From: an uncultured bacterium
Lineage (GTDB): Bacteria; Bacillota; Clostridia; Lachnospirales; Lachnospiraceae
Direction: 5' to 3'
NCBI GenBank assembly: GCA_947383005.1
Contig: CANDBT010000005.1
Location: 85,253-149,252, forward strand
Length of the DNA: 64,000 nucleotides
Within the stretch, counting starts at the first letter, position 1; each line of letters begins with the position of its first letter. The position numbers and the translations under genes are program-made. Shown piece after piece: positions 43,799 through 52,253 of this stretch. The notes below the pieces were generated by a model. The model was not told the origin of the DNA. It saw nothing but the letters and a program-made list of their open reading frames with translations, and ran no database searches.

Positions 43799-44443
43799 AT
43801 GGATAAGAGCAAGCTGGTGATTACTATTGAACGCCAATACGGCAGCGGGGGACGTATTGTGGGGAAAAAACTGGCAGAAGAACTTCAGATCCCTTTTTAT
43901 GATGACGAAATCCTGCGGATGACAGCAGAACGCAGCGCCGTAGGAGAAAAGTATTTCCGGCTGGCTGATGAGAAGGCCGGAAACAATTTGCTGCGTCGGA
44001 TTGTGGGGGGTATGCGCCATTTGCCTGTGGGTGATCCTAAGACGGAGGGAGATGTGACATCGCCGGAGAATCTTTTTCTCTTCCAGTCAGCGGTAATCAG
44101 GGAATTGGCGGAAAGCGGTTCCTGTGTTATTGTCGGGCGGTGTGCGGATTTTGTGTTGGAGTCCGCAGGGATAAAGGATTTGATCAAAATATTTGTGTAT
44201 GCTGATATGCCTACCTGTATACGCCGTACTATGGAAGTGGATGGGATTGAGGATACTAAGGAAGCTTTGGCTAAACTGAATAAGATAACCAGGCAAAGAC
44301 GGGAATATCATCGGTATTTTACCGGAAAAGAATGGGAAGATGTAAATAACTACGATTTGCCGATTAACGCCAGCAATCTGGAGTTCAATCAGGTTGTGGA
44401 GCTGATCAAAACTTATCTCCGTATCGTGGGATATGATATTTAG
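43799..44443 (+). CDS. Cytidylate-kinase-like protein
   Basis: The 214-residue protein starts KLVITIERQYGSGGRIVGKKLAEEL, the P-loop form of the cytidylate-kinase-like family (PF13189 type), which is common in Clostridia. GRCADFVL and the late TRQRREYHRYFTGKEWEDVNNYDL motifs are also typical. The biochemical substrate of this family is not established; nucleotide or other small-molecule phosphorylation is likely. The ATG at 43799 follows AAAGGAG. The frame before it runs into repeat D3. Confidence 0.88.
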   Translation: MDKSKLVITIERQYGSGGRIVGKKLAEELQIPFYDDEILRMTAERSAVGEKYFRLADEKAGNNLLRRIVGGMRHLPVGDPKTEGDVTSPENLFLFQSAVIRELAESGSCVIVGRCADFVLESAGIKDLIKIFVYADMPTCIRRTMEVDGIEDTKEALAKLNKITRQRREYHRYFTGKEWEDVNNYDLPINASNLEFNQVVELIKTYLRIVGYDI

Positions 44444-44517
44444 AGCATTTGAAGTGATTGAAGGGGCTGCATGCTGTGTCGGCAGCAAACCTCCATGTGC
44501 AGGAATGTGCATAAAAA

Positions 44518-44680
44518 TGTACTCTCGGAATCTCTCCTGCACCTGCCTTTGTGGTTGATTTTCCGTTATATGCACCTAAATTTGATCAACGTACGTTCCA
44601 TGTGCGCCTCATATATTTATGCACATCTGACAAAAAATCATCTCACAAAATCAGGCACAGAGAGACTCCAAGGGTACATA
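44518..44680. repeat. Family E inverted repeat (E3)
   Basis: ATGTACTCTCGGAATCTCTC at the left and AGAGACTCCAAGGGTACAT at the right are opposed. GTTGATTTTCCGTTATATGC and GCACATCTGACAAAAAATC form the inner arms. Sequence and order match E2 in inverted form. Confidence 0.65.
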
Positions 44681-44689
44681 AAAGAGCAA

Positions 44690-44719
44690 GGGAGTGACGC
44701 TTAAAAGGCCGTCATTCCC
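44690..44719. terminator. Bidirectional hairpin between the kinase-like gene and the convergent lipoprotein gene
   Basis: GGGAGTGACG (44690-44699) pairs with CGTCATTCCC (44710-44719), with one G-U pair. Only a mixed CTTCTTCT tract follows on the plus strand, so termination strength is unsure. Confidence 0.45.
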
Positions 44720-44778
44720 TTCTTCTCTGCACATAAACCCATGCGCATTCATCCGAAAGCCTGCGGTCAGGTTATATC

Positions 44779-45648
44779 TTAGCGGTCGGTAACTGGTGCG
44801 ATGCTGACAGCAGGGATTTCTTTTGCTGTGACTGTTCCGGTGTATTCGATCTGCAGGGTGTCTCCATTGCTGTAATTGGATAAGTCAATATCGTCGGTAA
44901 TAAAAGTGTAAAAATCACCGTCAGCAGATTCAAGCACGATACTTTGATCATCAATCTGAACGACTTCACCGATAAAGGCGGATATGGCAGCTTCCGGAGT
45001 GCCATAAGAATCTTCCATCACGACCTTGACGGCCATTGCTTCGTCATCAATATCGCCGATATAAGTGACGGTGGCTTTTTTGCCTGTCGTAATGCCGTCA
45101 GCGGCAACAATATAGGCATTGGAGGTGCTGAAGGTATAACTTTCCCCGTCTTCCAGTTCTAGGGTAACGGAACCGGAATCTGCTTCGGTTACGGTTCCTT
45201 CGGCAGAGGGGTCGCTGTTTTGCCCGATGACGGATTCCATTACGTCAAGGGCAATGACCGGTACGGGATCTTCGGTGGTGCCGGCAGGAAAGGTGATATC
45301 TACCCAATCGCCTTCGGAAAAAGGAAATTCCTGCGTGATCTGCGCGTTGGACAAATCATATTTTTTTTCGCTTTCGTCATCGTCGTTTTTGACTGTCAGG
45401 ATATTGCCGTCAATAGCGGTGATGATGCCGGTCAGATAATCCTCTTCTACATCTTCATCATTGGCGCCGTTTCCCCCCTGCGGATTCTCTTCTTTGCCGG
45501 CAGAGCCGGTGGATTCGGTGTCTGTACCTTCTGACGCAGCTTCCGTGGAAGCGGAGGTGGTGACGCTATCATCTTTTTTTGACGAACAAGCAGAGATGCC
45601 TAAGGCTAAAGTCAATGCAGCAATAGCAAATAGTCTTTTTTTCATCAT
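44779..45648 (-). CDS. Secreted lipoprotein with three similar beta-rich repeats
   Basis: The 289-residue protein has a lipobox GISAC (about residue 21) and a long Ser/Thr/Glu/Gly linker to residue 68. Three repeats of about 60-75 residues follow, each beginning like GIITAIDGNILTV, GTVTEADSGSVTLEL or GEVVQIDDQSIVLE. Each looks like a small beta-barrel. I do not recognise a named function; such proteins may bind ions or wall polymers. GAGGAG precedes two adjacent ATGs. It has its own promoter and runs opposite to both neighbours. Confidence 0.75.
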   Translation of the reverse strand: MMKKRLFAIAALTLALGISACSSKKDDSVTTSASTEAASEGTDTESTGSAGKEENPQGGNGANDEDVEEDYLTGIITAIDGNILTVKNDDDESEKKYDLSNAQITQEFPFSEGDWVDITFPAGTTEDPVPVIALDVMESVIGQNSDPSAEGTVTEADSGSVTLELEDGESYTFSTSNAYIVAADGITTGKKATVTYIGDIDDEAMAVKVVMEDSYGTPEAAISAFIGEVVQIDDQSIVLESADGDFYTFITDDIDLSNYSNGDTLQIEYTGTVTAKEIPAVSIAPVTDR

Positions 45649-45690
45649 TGAAATTCACTCCTCTTTGAATTAATAGATGGTGTATTGCGA

Positions 45691-45719
45691 ACTGTATCAG
45701 TTTACTACAAATCGGTCAA
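45691..45719 (-). promoter_or_regulatory. Promoter of the three-repeat lipoprotein
   Basis: Read on the minus strand: TTGACC (45719-45714), 17 bases, TACAGT (45696-45691). It lies about 45 bases before the start. Confidence 0.55.
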
Positions 45720-45847
45720 AATAGCTATTGATTTTTTATTAAAAATTTGTTTATATTGTGAATATTTTGTGAAAATGCGGTTTTTTTTGGAAAATAAAGA
45801 AAAAAGGCCATATGGAAAACAATATAGAAGAAATAGGTTTTTGCTAT

Positions 45848-45876
45848 TTGACCTTTAAGAATTAGCGGATTATGAT
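45848..45876 (+). promoter_or_regulatory. Promoter of the chromate-transporter pair
   Basis: TTGACC (45848-45853) and TATGAT (45871-45876) are 17 bases apart, 117 bases before the first gene. Confidence 0.7.
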
Positions 45877-45992
45877 AATTGTAACGATTTGGCAGGTCTG
45901 TGCAGGGGTCTTAACAAGCGTACGGGCGATTGGGAACCGCTGCAGGTGGTTTTGGACAGATTTGCCGGTACGAGGAAAAGGCGGGGCTGCAT

Positions 45993-46550
45993 ATGAAAAA
46001 GGGCAAAAGATTACTGTTGATATTTGTGATTATGGCTAAAATCGGTTTGTTTACCTTTGGCGGAGGATGGAGTATCATTGCTCAGATGCAGAATGAATTT
46101 GTAGACAGACGGGGATGGATGACGGAAGAACAGTTGGTGGATTATATGTCTTTGGCTAAATCCTTTCCGGGTGTGATGATTATTAATATGTCCGTATTCT
46201 GCGGATATGCCATGGAAGGACCCGTTGGCGCGTTTTTTGCGGCTGTGGGCCTGTCGCTTCCGGCTTTGGCGGCGATAGCCGTGGTAACTTACTTTTACTC
46301 TTCTCTGCGCGGCAATATTTACGTGGCGAAAATCCTCAACGGGATCAGAAGCGTGGTCGTCCCTATCATTATCAGTGCGTGCCTCCGTTTGAGAAAGACA
46401 GCTATCCGGGGGAAATTGGCCTGGTGGGTGCTGGTTGCCTCTTTTTTGGCATGTGTCCTGACGGGGCTGAATAAGGCGCTGATTGTGCTGGCAGGGCTTG
46501 TGGCAGGACTTTTGTTGGGAAAGGGGGAAAGTTCTGATGATTTATCTTAG
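45993..46550 (+). CDS. Chromate transporter, first half-size subunit
   Basis: The 185-residue membrane protein is one CHR domain with the motif FTFGGGWSIIAQMQNEFVDRRGWMTEEQ and later SFPGVMIINMSVFCGY. Long ChrA proteins carry two such domains; here they are split into two genes. CHR proteins export chromate or related oxyanions by proton motive force. In anaerobes without chromate stress the real substrate is unclear. The ATG at 45993 matches the domain start. It overlaps the next gene by 14 bases. Confidence 0.9.
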   Translation: MKKGKRLLLIFVIMAKIGLFTFGGGWSIIAQMQNEFVDRRGWMTEEQLVDYMSLAKSFPGVMIINMSVFCGYAMEGPVGAFFAAVGLSLPALAAIAVVTYFYSSLRGNIYVAKILNGIRSVVVPIIISACLRLRKTAIRGKLAWWVLVASFLACVLTGLNKALIVLAGLVAGLLLGKGESSDDLS

Positions 46551-47064
46551 GCTGTTTTTGTCTTTTATGAAAATCGGTTTTTGCAGTTTTGGCGGAATGA
46601 CGATGATCCCGGTGATCAATGATGAAGTGCTCAAATATGGATGGATGACATCGGCTGAAGTCATGGATATTGTGGCGGTGGCGGAAATGACGCCAGGCTC
46701 GTTGGGGATTAACTGCGCTACATTTGTGGGGCTGCGCACGGCGGGGCTTTCAGGCGCCTTATGTGCCAGTTTTGGCGTGATGATGCCTTCATTGACGCTT
46801 TCCATGGCTGCCGCCCATTTTATTTTGCGTTTAAAAGGAAACCGGCTGCTGGAAAAAGCTATGGAAGGGGTGCGTCCGGCCAGCATGGGGATGCTCGTGG
46901 CTACCGCGGTGACGTTGGGGATATCCACTTTTATTGGGGAGGGAGGAGTTTCCTGGAATTTGGCGTTGATTTCCCTAATTGCGGGAGCAGCTTTGATTAA
47001 AGGGAAATTGTCGATACCAAAAACGATATTGATCGCTGGTGCGCTGGGGCTTATTTTGGGGTGA
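46537..47064 (+). CDS. Chromate transporter, second half-size subunit
   Basis: The 175-residue protein is a second CHR domain with FCSFGGMTMIPVINDEVLKYGWMTSAEVMD and EMTPGSLGINCATFVG. It starts inside the end of the first subunit gene, so both are made together and probably form a heterodimer with opposite membrane orientation, as described for paired short ChrA proteins. GGGGGAAAG precedes the ATG. Confidence 0.9.
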   Translation: MIYLRLFLSFMKIGFCSFGGMTMIPVINDEVLKYGWMTSAEVMDIVAVAEMTPGSLGINCATFVGLRTAGLSGALCASFGVMMPSLTLSMAAAHFILRLKGNRLLEKAMEGVRPASMGMLVATAVTLGISTFIGEGGVSWNLALISLIAGAALIKGKLSIPKTILIAGALGLILG

Positions 47065-47204
47065 ATGGCTGGAAGCAGTTCGGACGGGTATGGAAAAATT
47101 GTTAAATTTTTTTGTCTATTGTGGAAAATGGAAATTATTTGTGATATAATCTCCGGGAAGTAAAGCTGATATCTGGGGAAATGCTGGTTAGAGCTTTTCC
47201 CGTG

Positions 47205-47252
47205 CCGGATTTGCGCCGCGAAGCGAGTAGGGGAAAATCTTCCCTACTCGAT
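47205..47252 (+). repeat. Family A fragment (A6)
   Basis: Only the last hairpin remains: GAGTAGGGGAAAA with TCTTCCCTACTC, then GATT. It lies in the leader of the NlpC/P60 gene. A TATAAT at 47145-47150 with a weak TGGAAA 17 bases before it may be that gene's promoter. Confidence 0.6.
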
Positions 47253-47337
47253 TGCCTTTCTGTTTTGGTGAGGATATTCTCGGGAAAGCAGACCAGCGAA
47301 ATGCACAGTTATCACGAATTTCCAATGAGGAGACGAT

Positions 47338-48972
47338 ATGGCAGAGGAGAAAAAATACATTCAAAGATTGAACAGGGCAAAATCCAGAAGAAGGAAATTT
47401 TCCCGCAGGCAATATGTGGTAGCAGCGGCTGTTGCTGCGGTCGTGTTGGCTGCGGCAGTATTATTGGTGAGAAAAGGCGGTCGGGGTTCCGGAAACGGGG
47501 AAGATGTGGAAGTGGGGGCGACAGATTCCGCGCAGCCGGCCGAGACACCGATAACCGTGCCGGAAACCACGTTGTCGGAGGAAGAGCTGGCGGCTATTCA
47601 ACTGGCTCAGGATAAGCAGGCGGTTGTGGATTCCTATACGAATCTGGGCTTGGTGCAGGTATCTGGTTATCTGAACGTCCGTGAATCGCCGGGGCCGGGA
47701 GGAAAGATTATCGGCAAACTGCAGGAAAATAGCGTATGTGAGATTTTGGATTCTGACGGGGAGTGGCATCATATCACTTCCGGCGGTATCGAGGGTTATA
47801 TCAATAATCAATATGTGATCAGCGGTGAGGAGGCTCGTGAAGCGGCTTTGGAGCAGGTAGCTCTTATGGCAATCGTCAATACGGAGAAACTGAATATCCG
47901 CTCGGAACCAGTCTTGGATTCGGCTAATGTTGTGGGACAAGCGCTGATTCATGAGCGATATCCGGTGCTGGAAGAAACAGAAGGGTGGGTTCGTATTGAG
48001 GAGGGGTATATATCCTCCGATTATGTTCAGGTGTGCCTGGCTCTCAATGAAGCCCGAAAACTGGATTTGCGCGCGATGGCTCTAAACCAGTATGATAATC
48101 TGGTGATATCCAAGGTGAGCGGTTATCTGAATATCCGTAAAGATCCCAGCATGGCCGATGATACCAACGTTATCGGCAAATTCCCCGGCAAAGCGGCCGG
48201 AGAGATTTTAGAGACTCAAGACGGATGGTACAAGATCAAGTCAGGAGCTATCACTGGTTTTATCACGGCTGACTCGCAGTATGTGGCTGTGGGACAGGAG
48301 GCCAGGGATTTGGCGCTGGATACGGCGACATTGATGGCAATCGTCAATACCGACAAACTGAATGTACGTTCGGAACCCTCTACCGATTCCAAGATATGGA
48401 CGCAGATTTCCAAGGAGGAGCGGTATTCGGTTGTAGACCAGTTGGACGGCTGGGTACAGATTGAGCTGGATTCGGGCGATAGTGAGGACGGTGAAAGTGC
48501 AGACAAGGCGTTTATTGCCACCAGGGATAATAATGTGGAAGTGCGGTATGCACTGACGGAAGCGATAAAATTTTCACCGGTGGAGGAACGCGCCAACCAG
48601 CAGGCGGCGCTGCGTTCCAAAGTGGTTAATTATGCTCTGCAGTTTGTCGGGAACCGCTATGTATGGGGCGGGACCAATCCCAACACGGGGGCTGACTGTT
48701 CAGGCTTTGTGCAGTATGTTCTCAGGAATGCTGCCGGTGTCAGCCTGCCGCGGACATCCAGAGAGCAGGCAAAAACCGGGCGGGCCATCAATTCCAGTGA
48801 GATGAGGCCGGGGGATTTGATTTTTTATACAAACAGCGGGGGTGTGGTCAATCACGTCGCTATGTATATCGGCAATGGGCAGATTGTCCATGCAGCCAGC
48901 AGGAGAAGCGGAATTAAGATTTCTACCTGGAATTACCGGAGTCCGAAAACCATTCGCAGCTTTTTGGACTAA
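47338..48972 (+). CDS. Cell-wall hydrolase with four SH3b domains and an NlpC/P60 domain
   Basis: The 544-residue protein has a basic N-terminus, one membrane helix (about 22-42), a Glu/Thr-rich linker and four SH3b modules. Modules one and three begin VSGYLN(V/I)R and modules two and four MAIVNT(E/D)KLN(I/V)RSEP, so the array looks like a duplicated pair. The C-terminal NlpC/P60 peptidase has catalytic Cys454 (ADCSGF), His506 (NHVAMYIG) and His518 (IVHAAS). It probably cuts peptidoglycan stem peptides (D-glutamyl-diamino-acid bonds are typical) outside the membrane. AGGAGACGAT precedes the ATG. Confidence 0.93.
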   Translation: MAEEKKYIQRLNRAKSRRRKFSRRQYVVAAAVAAVVLAAAVLLVRKGGRGSGNGEDVEVGATDSAQPAETPITVPETTLSEEELAAIQLAQDKQAVVDSYTNLGLVQVSGYLNVRESPGPGGKIIGKLQENSVCEILDSDGEWHHITSGGIEGYINNQYVISGEEAREAALEQVALMAIVNTEKLNIRSEPVLDSANVVGQALIHERYPVLEETEGWVRIEEGYISSDYVQVCLALNEARKLDLRAMALNQYDNLVISKVSGYLNIRKDPSMADDTNVIGKFPGKAAGEILETQDGWYKIKSGAITGFITADSQYVAVGQEARDLALDTATLMAIVNTDKLNVRSEPSTDSKIWTQISKEERYSVVDQLDGWVQIELDSGDSEDGESADKAFIATRDNNVEVRYALTEAIKFSPVEERANQQAALRSKVVNYALQFVGNRYVWGGTNPNTGADCSGFVQYVLRNAAGVSLPRTSREQAKTGRAINSSEMRPGDLIFYTNSGGVVNHVAMYIGNGQIVHAASRRSGIKISTWNYRSPKTIRSFLD

Positions 48973-48994
48973 GTGACAGGAAATCGTGGCTGAT

Positions 48995-49150
48995 AAGCGG
49001 AGTGGTTTGCCATTCCGCTTATTGTATGCACAAGCCCGCACAGAGGAATATGCCGCTAAAGCGGCGTGCGGGCCGCGCAGCGAGTAGGGGAAGGTGGTTG
49101 CTGTCGCAACCGCGCTCCGGGGCGAAAGTCCGGCAAGCCGGACTCTTTAT
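48995..49150 (+). repeat. Family A repeat with F-type end (A5)
   Basis: Twenty-two bases after the stop is a hairpin AAGCGGAGTGG with CCATTCCGCTT. The A module follows (GCCCGCAC/GTGCGGGC, inner GCCGCT/AGCGGC). After GAGTAGGGGAAGG the copy changes into the F ending: GTTGC/GCAAC, CCGCGCTCCGG and GTCCGG/CCGGAC followed by TCTTTATTC. Confidence 0.75.
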
Positions 49151-49152
49151 TC

Positions 49153-49278
49153 TATCATAGGAAAGTGCGTCCTATGATACAAAACGCTCCGCGTGGATGC
49201 GCACTTCGCGCAAAGGAAGATGGTTGCTGTCGCAACCGCGCTCCGGCGCGAGTGTGCGTCAAAACGCACACTTTTTTA
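49153..49278. repeat. Family F repeat (F2)
   Basis: It opens with the same hairpin as F1 (TATCATAGGA, AAGTGCG, TCCTATGATA) and GCGCAAAGGAAGATGG. It ends in GTGTGCG/CGCACAC followed by six T. F1 has GAGTCCGG/CCGGACTC at the same place, so the terminator stem was replaced as a pair. Confidence 0.75.
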
Positions 49279-49473
49279 TAAACTTCCATGCAACCTTTGG
49301 CGTTGTACCAGCCACCCTATGAAAGCCGATTGCTCCGCGCCTTTGGCACTCACGCAATCGCCGCCAGTATTCGCAATCCGGCCTGTCGGCCTACTTGGCT
49401 CTATCCGGCTTGGTTGCCCGATATCCATGATTCGATGCAAGCGAGCTTGCTCTCATCATGGCTGCCGGGCAAC

Positions 49474-49796
49474 ACTTTCATAGTAACCCCCATGCCTGCC
49501 ATCAGGCGCCACCATGAATGAAAGGGGTTTACTTTGAGCCTCTGGCGGATGCGCAGAAAATGGGAGAGGAAGATGTCACTTCGTGACCCCATTTTCGCGC
49601 AGTTCAGCGCGGGAGCGCTGAACATTCAAAGTAACCCCCATACCGCTTTCTCGGCGCCACCATAAATGAAAGTGGGGGTTTACTTTGAACCCTCCGGGAG
49701 ATGCACACAAAATGCCAAAAGCAGGCATTTTGGCGCTCTACGGTCAGCGCAGCACATGCGCAGGCCTACCGTGAGGATTCGAGACTTTCATAGTAA
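49474..49796. repeat. Two-unit structured repeat with 13-bp direct terminal repeats
   Basis: ACTTTCATAGTAA occurs at 49474-49486 and at 49784-49796. Between them are two related units. Unit 1 has hairpins GAAAATGGG/CCCATTTTC (49556/49588) and GTTCAGCGC/GCGCTGAAC. Unit 2 has CAAAATGCC/GGCATTTTG (49708/49724). A long stem joins TTCAAAGTAACCCCCA (49625-49640) with TGGGGGTTTACTTTGAA (49673-49689). GGCGCCACCAT begins the second half of each unit. No gene is visible here. From 49279 to 49473 I see nothing beyond short pairings. The right direct repeat contains the stop codon of the LysR gene. Confidence 0.7.
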
Positions 49797-50699
49797 AAAG
49801 GGGATTTCTGCTTCCGATAAAATGCGGATGAAATCACGCATATATTTGGTCAAATAGAGGTCTTTCCGGTGGCAGATGTAACAATGGCGCTTGCTGTCCA
49901 CACCGGTCAGAGGATAGATATGGGCTTGAGAGCGAAAACCCTCGTCCTTCTCGATATAATTGAGAGGGCAGATCATGACAGCATCACAGGCGATGGTCAC
50001 TCTTTTTTCGATTTCAATGCTGGATGTTTCTAAAAGAAGCTTGGGAGAGATGTTGTTGGCGGCAAAAAGGTTGTCCTGAATAGCACGAATACTGTGTCCG
50101 GGTTTGTTGGAGATAAATTTTTCCTCTTTCGCTTCCATGATAGTAATGGGGGTATTGTCAGGTATTCGGCGGGCGATGGCCGTATTTTTGCTGGACAAAA
50201 GCACCAGCTCCTCACTTTCCACCAGAGTATACTGCAGTTCCTCATAACGGGGGATGGTAGTCATGCAGGTGATATCCACTTTCCCTTCCAACAGCAGTTT
50301 TTCCGTTTCCGTGGAGCCGAATTCGGTCAATTCAATATCCACATGCGGGTAAAGGGCAAAGAATTTGGGTAGTACAAAGGGAAGTATCTGCATTCCCCGC
50401 TGGATAGGAACTCCTAATCTTAGTTTTCCGTGGTCTTCATGAATAATTTCTTCGATCTCTTTCTCCAAATTTTTATTGATTGCCAGTAGTTGTTTGGCGG
50501 CATGAATATACCGCTGTCCGGCGAACGTTAAGGTAATCGGGTCGGTATTGCGGTTAAAAATCGGTGTCCCCAGGTTGTTTTCCACCAGCTTGATCATCTG
50601 GCTCAAAGACGGCTGGGAAATGTAGAGTTTTTTTGCTGCGCCGGTGATGTTCCCTTCCTGTAGTACGGTCAGCATATATTGTGCATGTTTAAGATTCAT
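49788..50699 (-). CDS. LysR-type transcriptional regulator
   Basis: The 303-residue protein starts MNLKHAQYMLTVLQEGNITGAAKKLYISQPSLSQMIK, a LysR helix-turn-helix, and continues with the two-lobed effector domain. The ATG at 50699 behind AAAGGGGG is chosen; the longer frame runs into repeat B1. It is divergent from citDEF with an operator-like palindrome between, so it probably controls those genes. LysR regulators of citrate or related carboxylic acid genes are common; the effector is unknown. The last codons and stop overlap a 13-bp direct repeat that bounds the element 49474-49796. Confidence 0.9.
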   Translation of the reverse strand: MNLKHAQYMLTVLQEGNITGAAKKLYISQPSLSQMIKLVENNLGTPIFNRNTDPITLTFAGQRYIHAAKQLLAINKNLEKEIEEIIHEDHGKLRLGVPIQRGMQILPFVLPKFFALYPHVDIELTEFGSTETEKLLLEGKVDITCMTTIPRYEELQYTLVESEELVLLSSKNTAIARRIPDNTPITIMEAKEEKFISNKPGHSIRAIQDNLFAANNISPKLLLETSSIEIEKRVTIACDAVMICPLNYIEKDEGFRSQAHIYPLTGVDSKRHCYICHRKDLYLTKYMRDFIRILSEAEIPFLL

Positions 50700-50744
50700 C
50701 CAGGTGTCCCCCTTTATCGGTGATGTCCGGTTTTCTGTTTGATT

Positions 50745-50894
50745 GTAACAGTTCAGACGGATAGCTTCTTGTCTGCCTACGCCGGACAAGAAGCTGGGAT
50801 GTTCATCCAGTGTGGAATTTAACGTGAATTTTAGCTTACAAGCAAGTTTGACGCCCAAAATTCATGTTAAATTCCCCGCCGTCTGAACGGTTAC
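50745..50894. repeat. Family B branched hairpin repeat (B1)
   Basis: The outer stem is GTAACAGTTCAGACGG with CCGTCTGAACGGTTAC. Inside is a hairpin CTTCTTGTC.GCC.. with GCCGGACAAGAAG. Next is a long hairpin GGAATTTAACGTGAATTTT with AAAATTCATGTTAAATTCC, capped by CTTACAAGCAAG and TTGACGCC. The whole would form a three-way junction. Confidence 0.8.
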
Positions 50895-50955
50895 GTTTAA
50901 TCATAACACAGACTATTCTGAGTGGTAAAGAGCTATTGCCATAATTTTTCTCCTA

Positions 50956-50970
50956 TTCTTACTATAAGAA
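50956..50970 (+). promoter_or_regulatory. Operator-like palindrome between the LysR gene and citD
   Basis: TTCTTA, CTA, TAAGAA is a perfect 15-bp palindrome of the T-N11-A type bound by LysR regulators. It lies 84 bases before citD and next to a TATGAT at 50998-51003 that could be a -10 box. Confidence 0.55.
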
Positions 50971-51053
50971 GATAAGTATTTGAACAATAGAAAAGAATAT
51001 GATACATTACTTTATAGAAAAAGGAACCCGATTATTTGCGAGGAGGAGAAGAT

Positions 51054-51353
51054 ATGGAGATTAAAAAAGCTGCCATGGCAGGCACTTTGGAATCCAGCGA
51101 TGCCCAGGTGACGGTAGAACCGGGAAACGGTACGATTGAACTTTCCATCAAGAGCAGCGTCATCCACCAGTTTGGGAAACAAATCAAAGCGGCTGTTTTG
51201 GAAACGCTTGACCGGCTGGAGGTAACGGATGCCAAAGTAACCGTAGTAGACAAGGGGGCATTGGACTGTACGTTGAAGGCACGAGTAGAGTGTGCGGTAT
51301 ATCGTTCTAATGATATTGTGGAAAATCTTCCATGGGGAGGTGTAATCAAATGA
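51054..51353 (+). CDS. citD: Citrate lyase acyl carrier protein (gamma subunit)
   Basis: The 99-residue protein starts MEIKKAAMAGTLESSD. Ser14 in this motif normally carries the phosphoribosyl-dephospho-CoA group. It carries the acetyl/citryl group during citrate cleavage. GAGGAGGAG precedes the ATG and its stop overlaps the citE start (ATGA). No citC, citX or citG for loading and acetylating the prosthetic group is in the window, so those must be elsewhere. Confidence 0.94.
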   Translation: MEIKKAAMAGTLESSDAQVTVEPGNGTIELSIKSSVIHQFGKQIKAAVLETLDRLEVTDAKVTVVDKGALDCTLKARVECAVYRSNDIVENLPWGGVIK

Positions 51354-52252
51354 GCCATCCAAACAAGAAAAGATTAAGGCGTTCCATGATGTTTTTGAAT
51401 TGCCAGAAACCGGGACTGATAAAAGACCCTTATATCTATAAGCCGGATTCCATTATGCTGGATTTGGAAGATGCCGTTGCAGAGAATCAAAAAGACGCCG
51501 CCCGTTATTCCCTTTATCATGCGCTGCGTGAGATTGATTATCAGGGGGTAGAGCGAGTGGTGCGGATCAACGGTTTGGATACGCCTCACTGGAAAGAAGA
51601 TATCCGTGTCTGCGTGGCAGGGGGAGCGGATACCATCCGAATTGCCAAAACGGAAAGCGCAAAGGATGTCCGCACAGTGGAGGAACATGTGCTGGCGGCG
51701 GAGAAAGAGTTCGGACGGCCGGAAGGGTCTACGCTTTTGATGGCAGCATTGGAATCATGCAAGGGTGTGCTGCATGCCCTGGAAATTTGCGAGTCTTCAG
51801 ACCGGCTTATCGGTATTGCTTTGAGCGGCGGGGATTATACAAAAGATTTGCAGACCGTAATAACCGGTACCGGCGTAGAACTGCAGGGCGCCCGGCAGCA
51901 GATGATTATTGCGGCCAGAGCGGCGGGGGTTCAGTGCTGGGATACTGTGTTTACTAACCTGGATGCAATGGATGTGTTTGAAGAAGAAGTCAAGATGATC
52001 AAGATGATGGGCTTTGACGGCAAGTCCCTGGTCAATCCCCGGCAGATTGATATTGTACATAAAATATTTACTCCCACGCAGAAGGAGATTATTTTCGCGG
52101 AAAAGGTTGTCAGGGAGATTGATGAGAAGAAGGCATTAGGTATCGGCGTATTTACCGTAGATGGAAAAATGATCGATATTGCTTTCTACGATGGAGCAAA
52201 GAGGACGATCGCGCTAGCGAAAGCATCAGGCGTATATGAGGGGGATCTGTAA
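51350..52252 (+). CDS. citE: Citrate lyase beta subunit (citryl-ACP lyase)
   Basis: The 300-residue TIM-barrel lyase cleaves citryl-ACP to acetyl-ACP and oxaloacetate. Motifs PDSIMLDLEDAVAENQK near residue 38 and DGKSLVNPRQID near residue 224 are typical, with the metal-binding Glu/Asp. The start overlaps citD, with GGGGAGG before it. This sequence is read as CitE rather than malyl-CoA lyase because citD and citF flank it. Confidence 0.93.
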   Translation: MSHPNKKRLRRSMMFLNCQKPGLIKDPYIYKPDSIMLDLEDAVAENQKDAARYSLYHALREIDYQGVERVVRINGLDTPHWKEDIRVCVAGGADTIRIAKTESAKDVRTVEEHVLAAEKEFGRPEGSTLLMAALESCKGVLHALEICESSDRLIGIALSGGDYTKDLQTVITGTGVELQGARQQMIIAARAAGVQCWDTVFTNLDAMDVFEEEVKMIKMMGFDGKSLVNPRQIDIVHKIFTPTQKEIIFAEKVVREIDEKKALGIGVFTVDGKMIDIAFYDGAKRTIALAKASGVYEGDL

Positions 52253-52253
52253 A

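Noticed and set aside
43605-43820. Open frame through repeat D3 into the kinase-like gene
   Set aside because: It reads the inside of a family D element and has no ribosome site; a similar sequence in D2 is not kept as a frame.
49153-49796. CRISPR array
   Set aside because: Repeats here are two diverged hairpin units, not many identical repeats with equal spacers. No cas gene is in the window.
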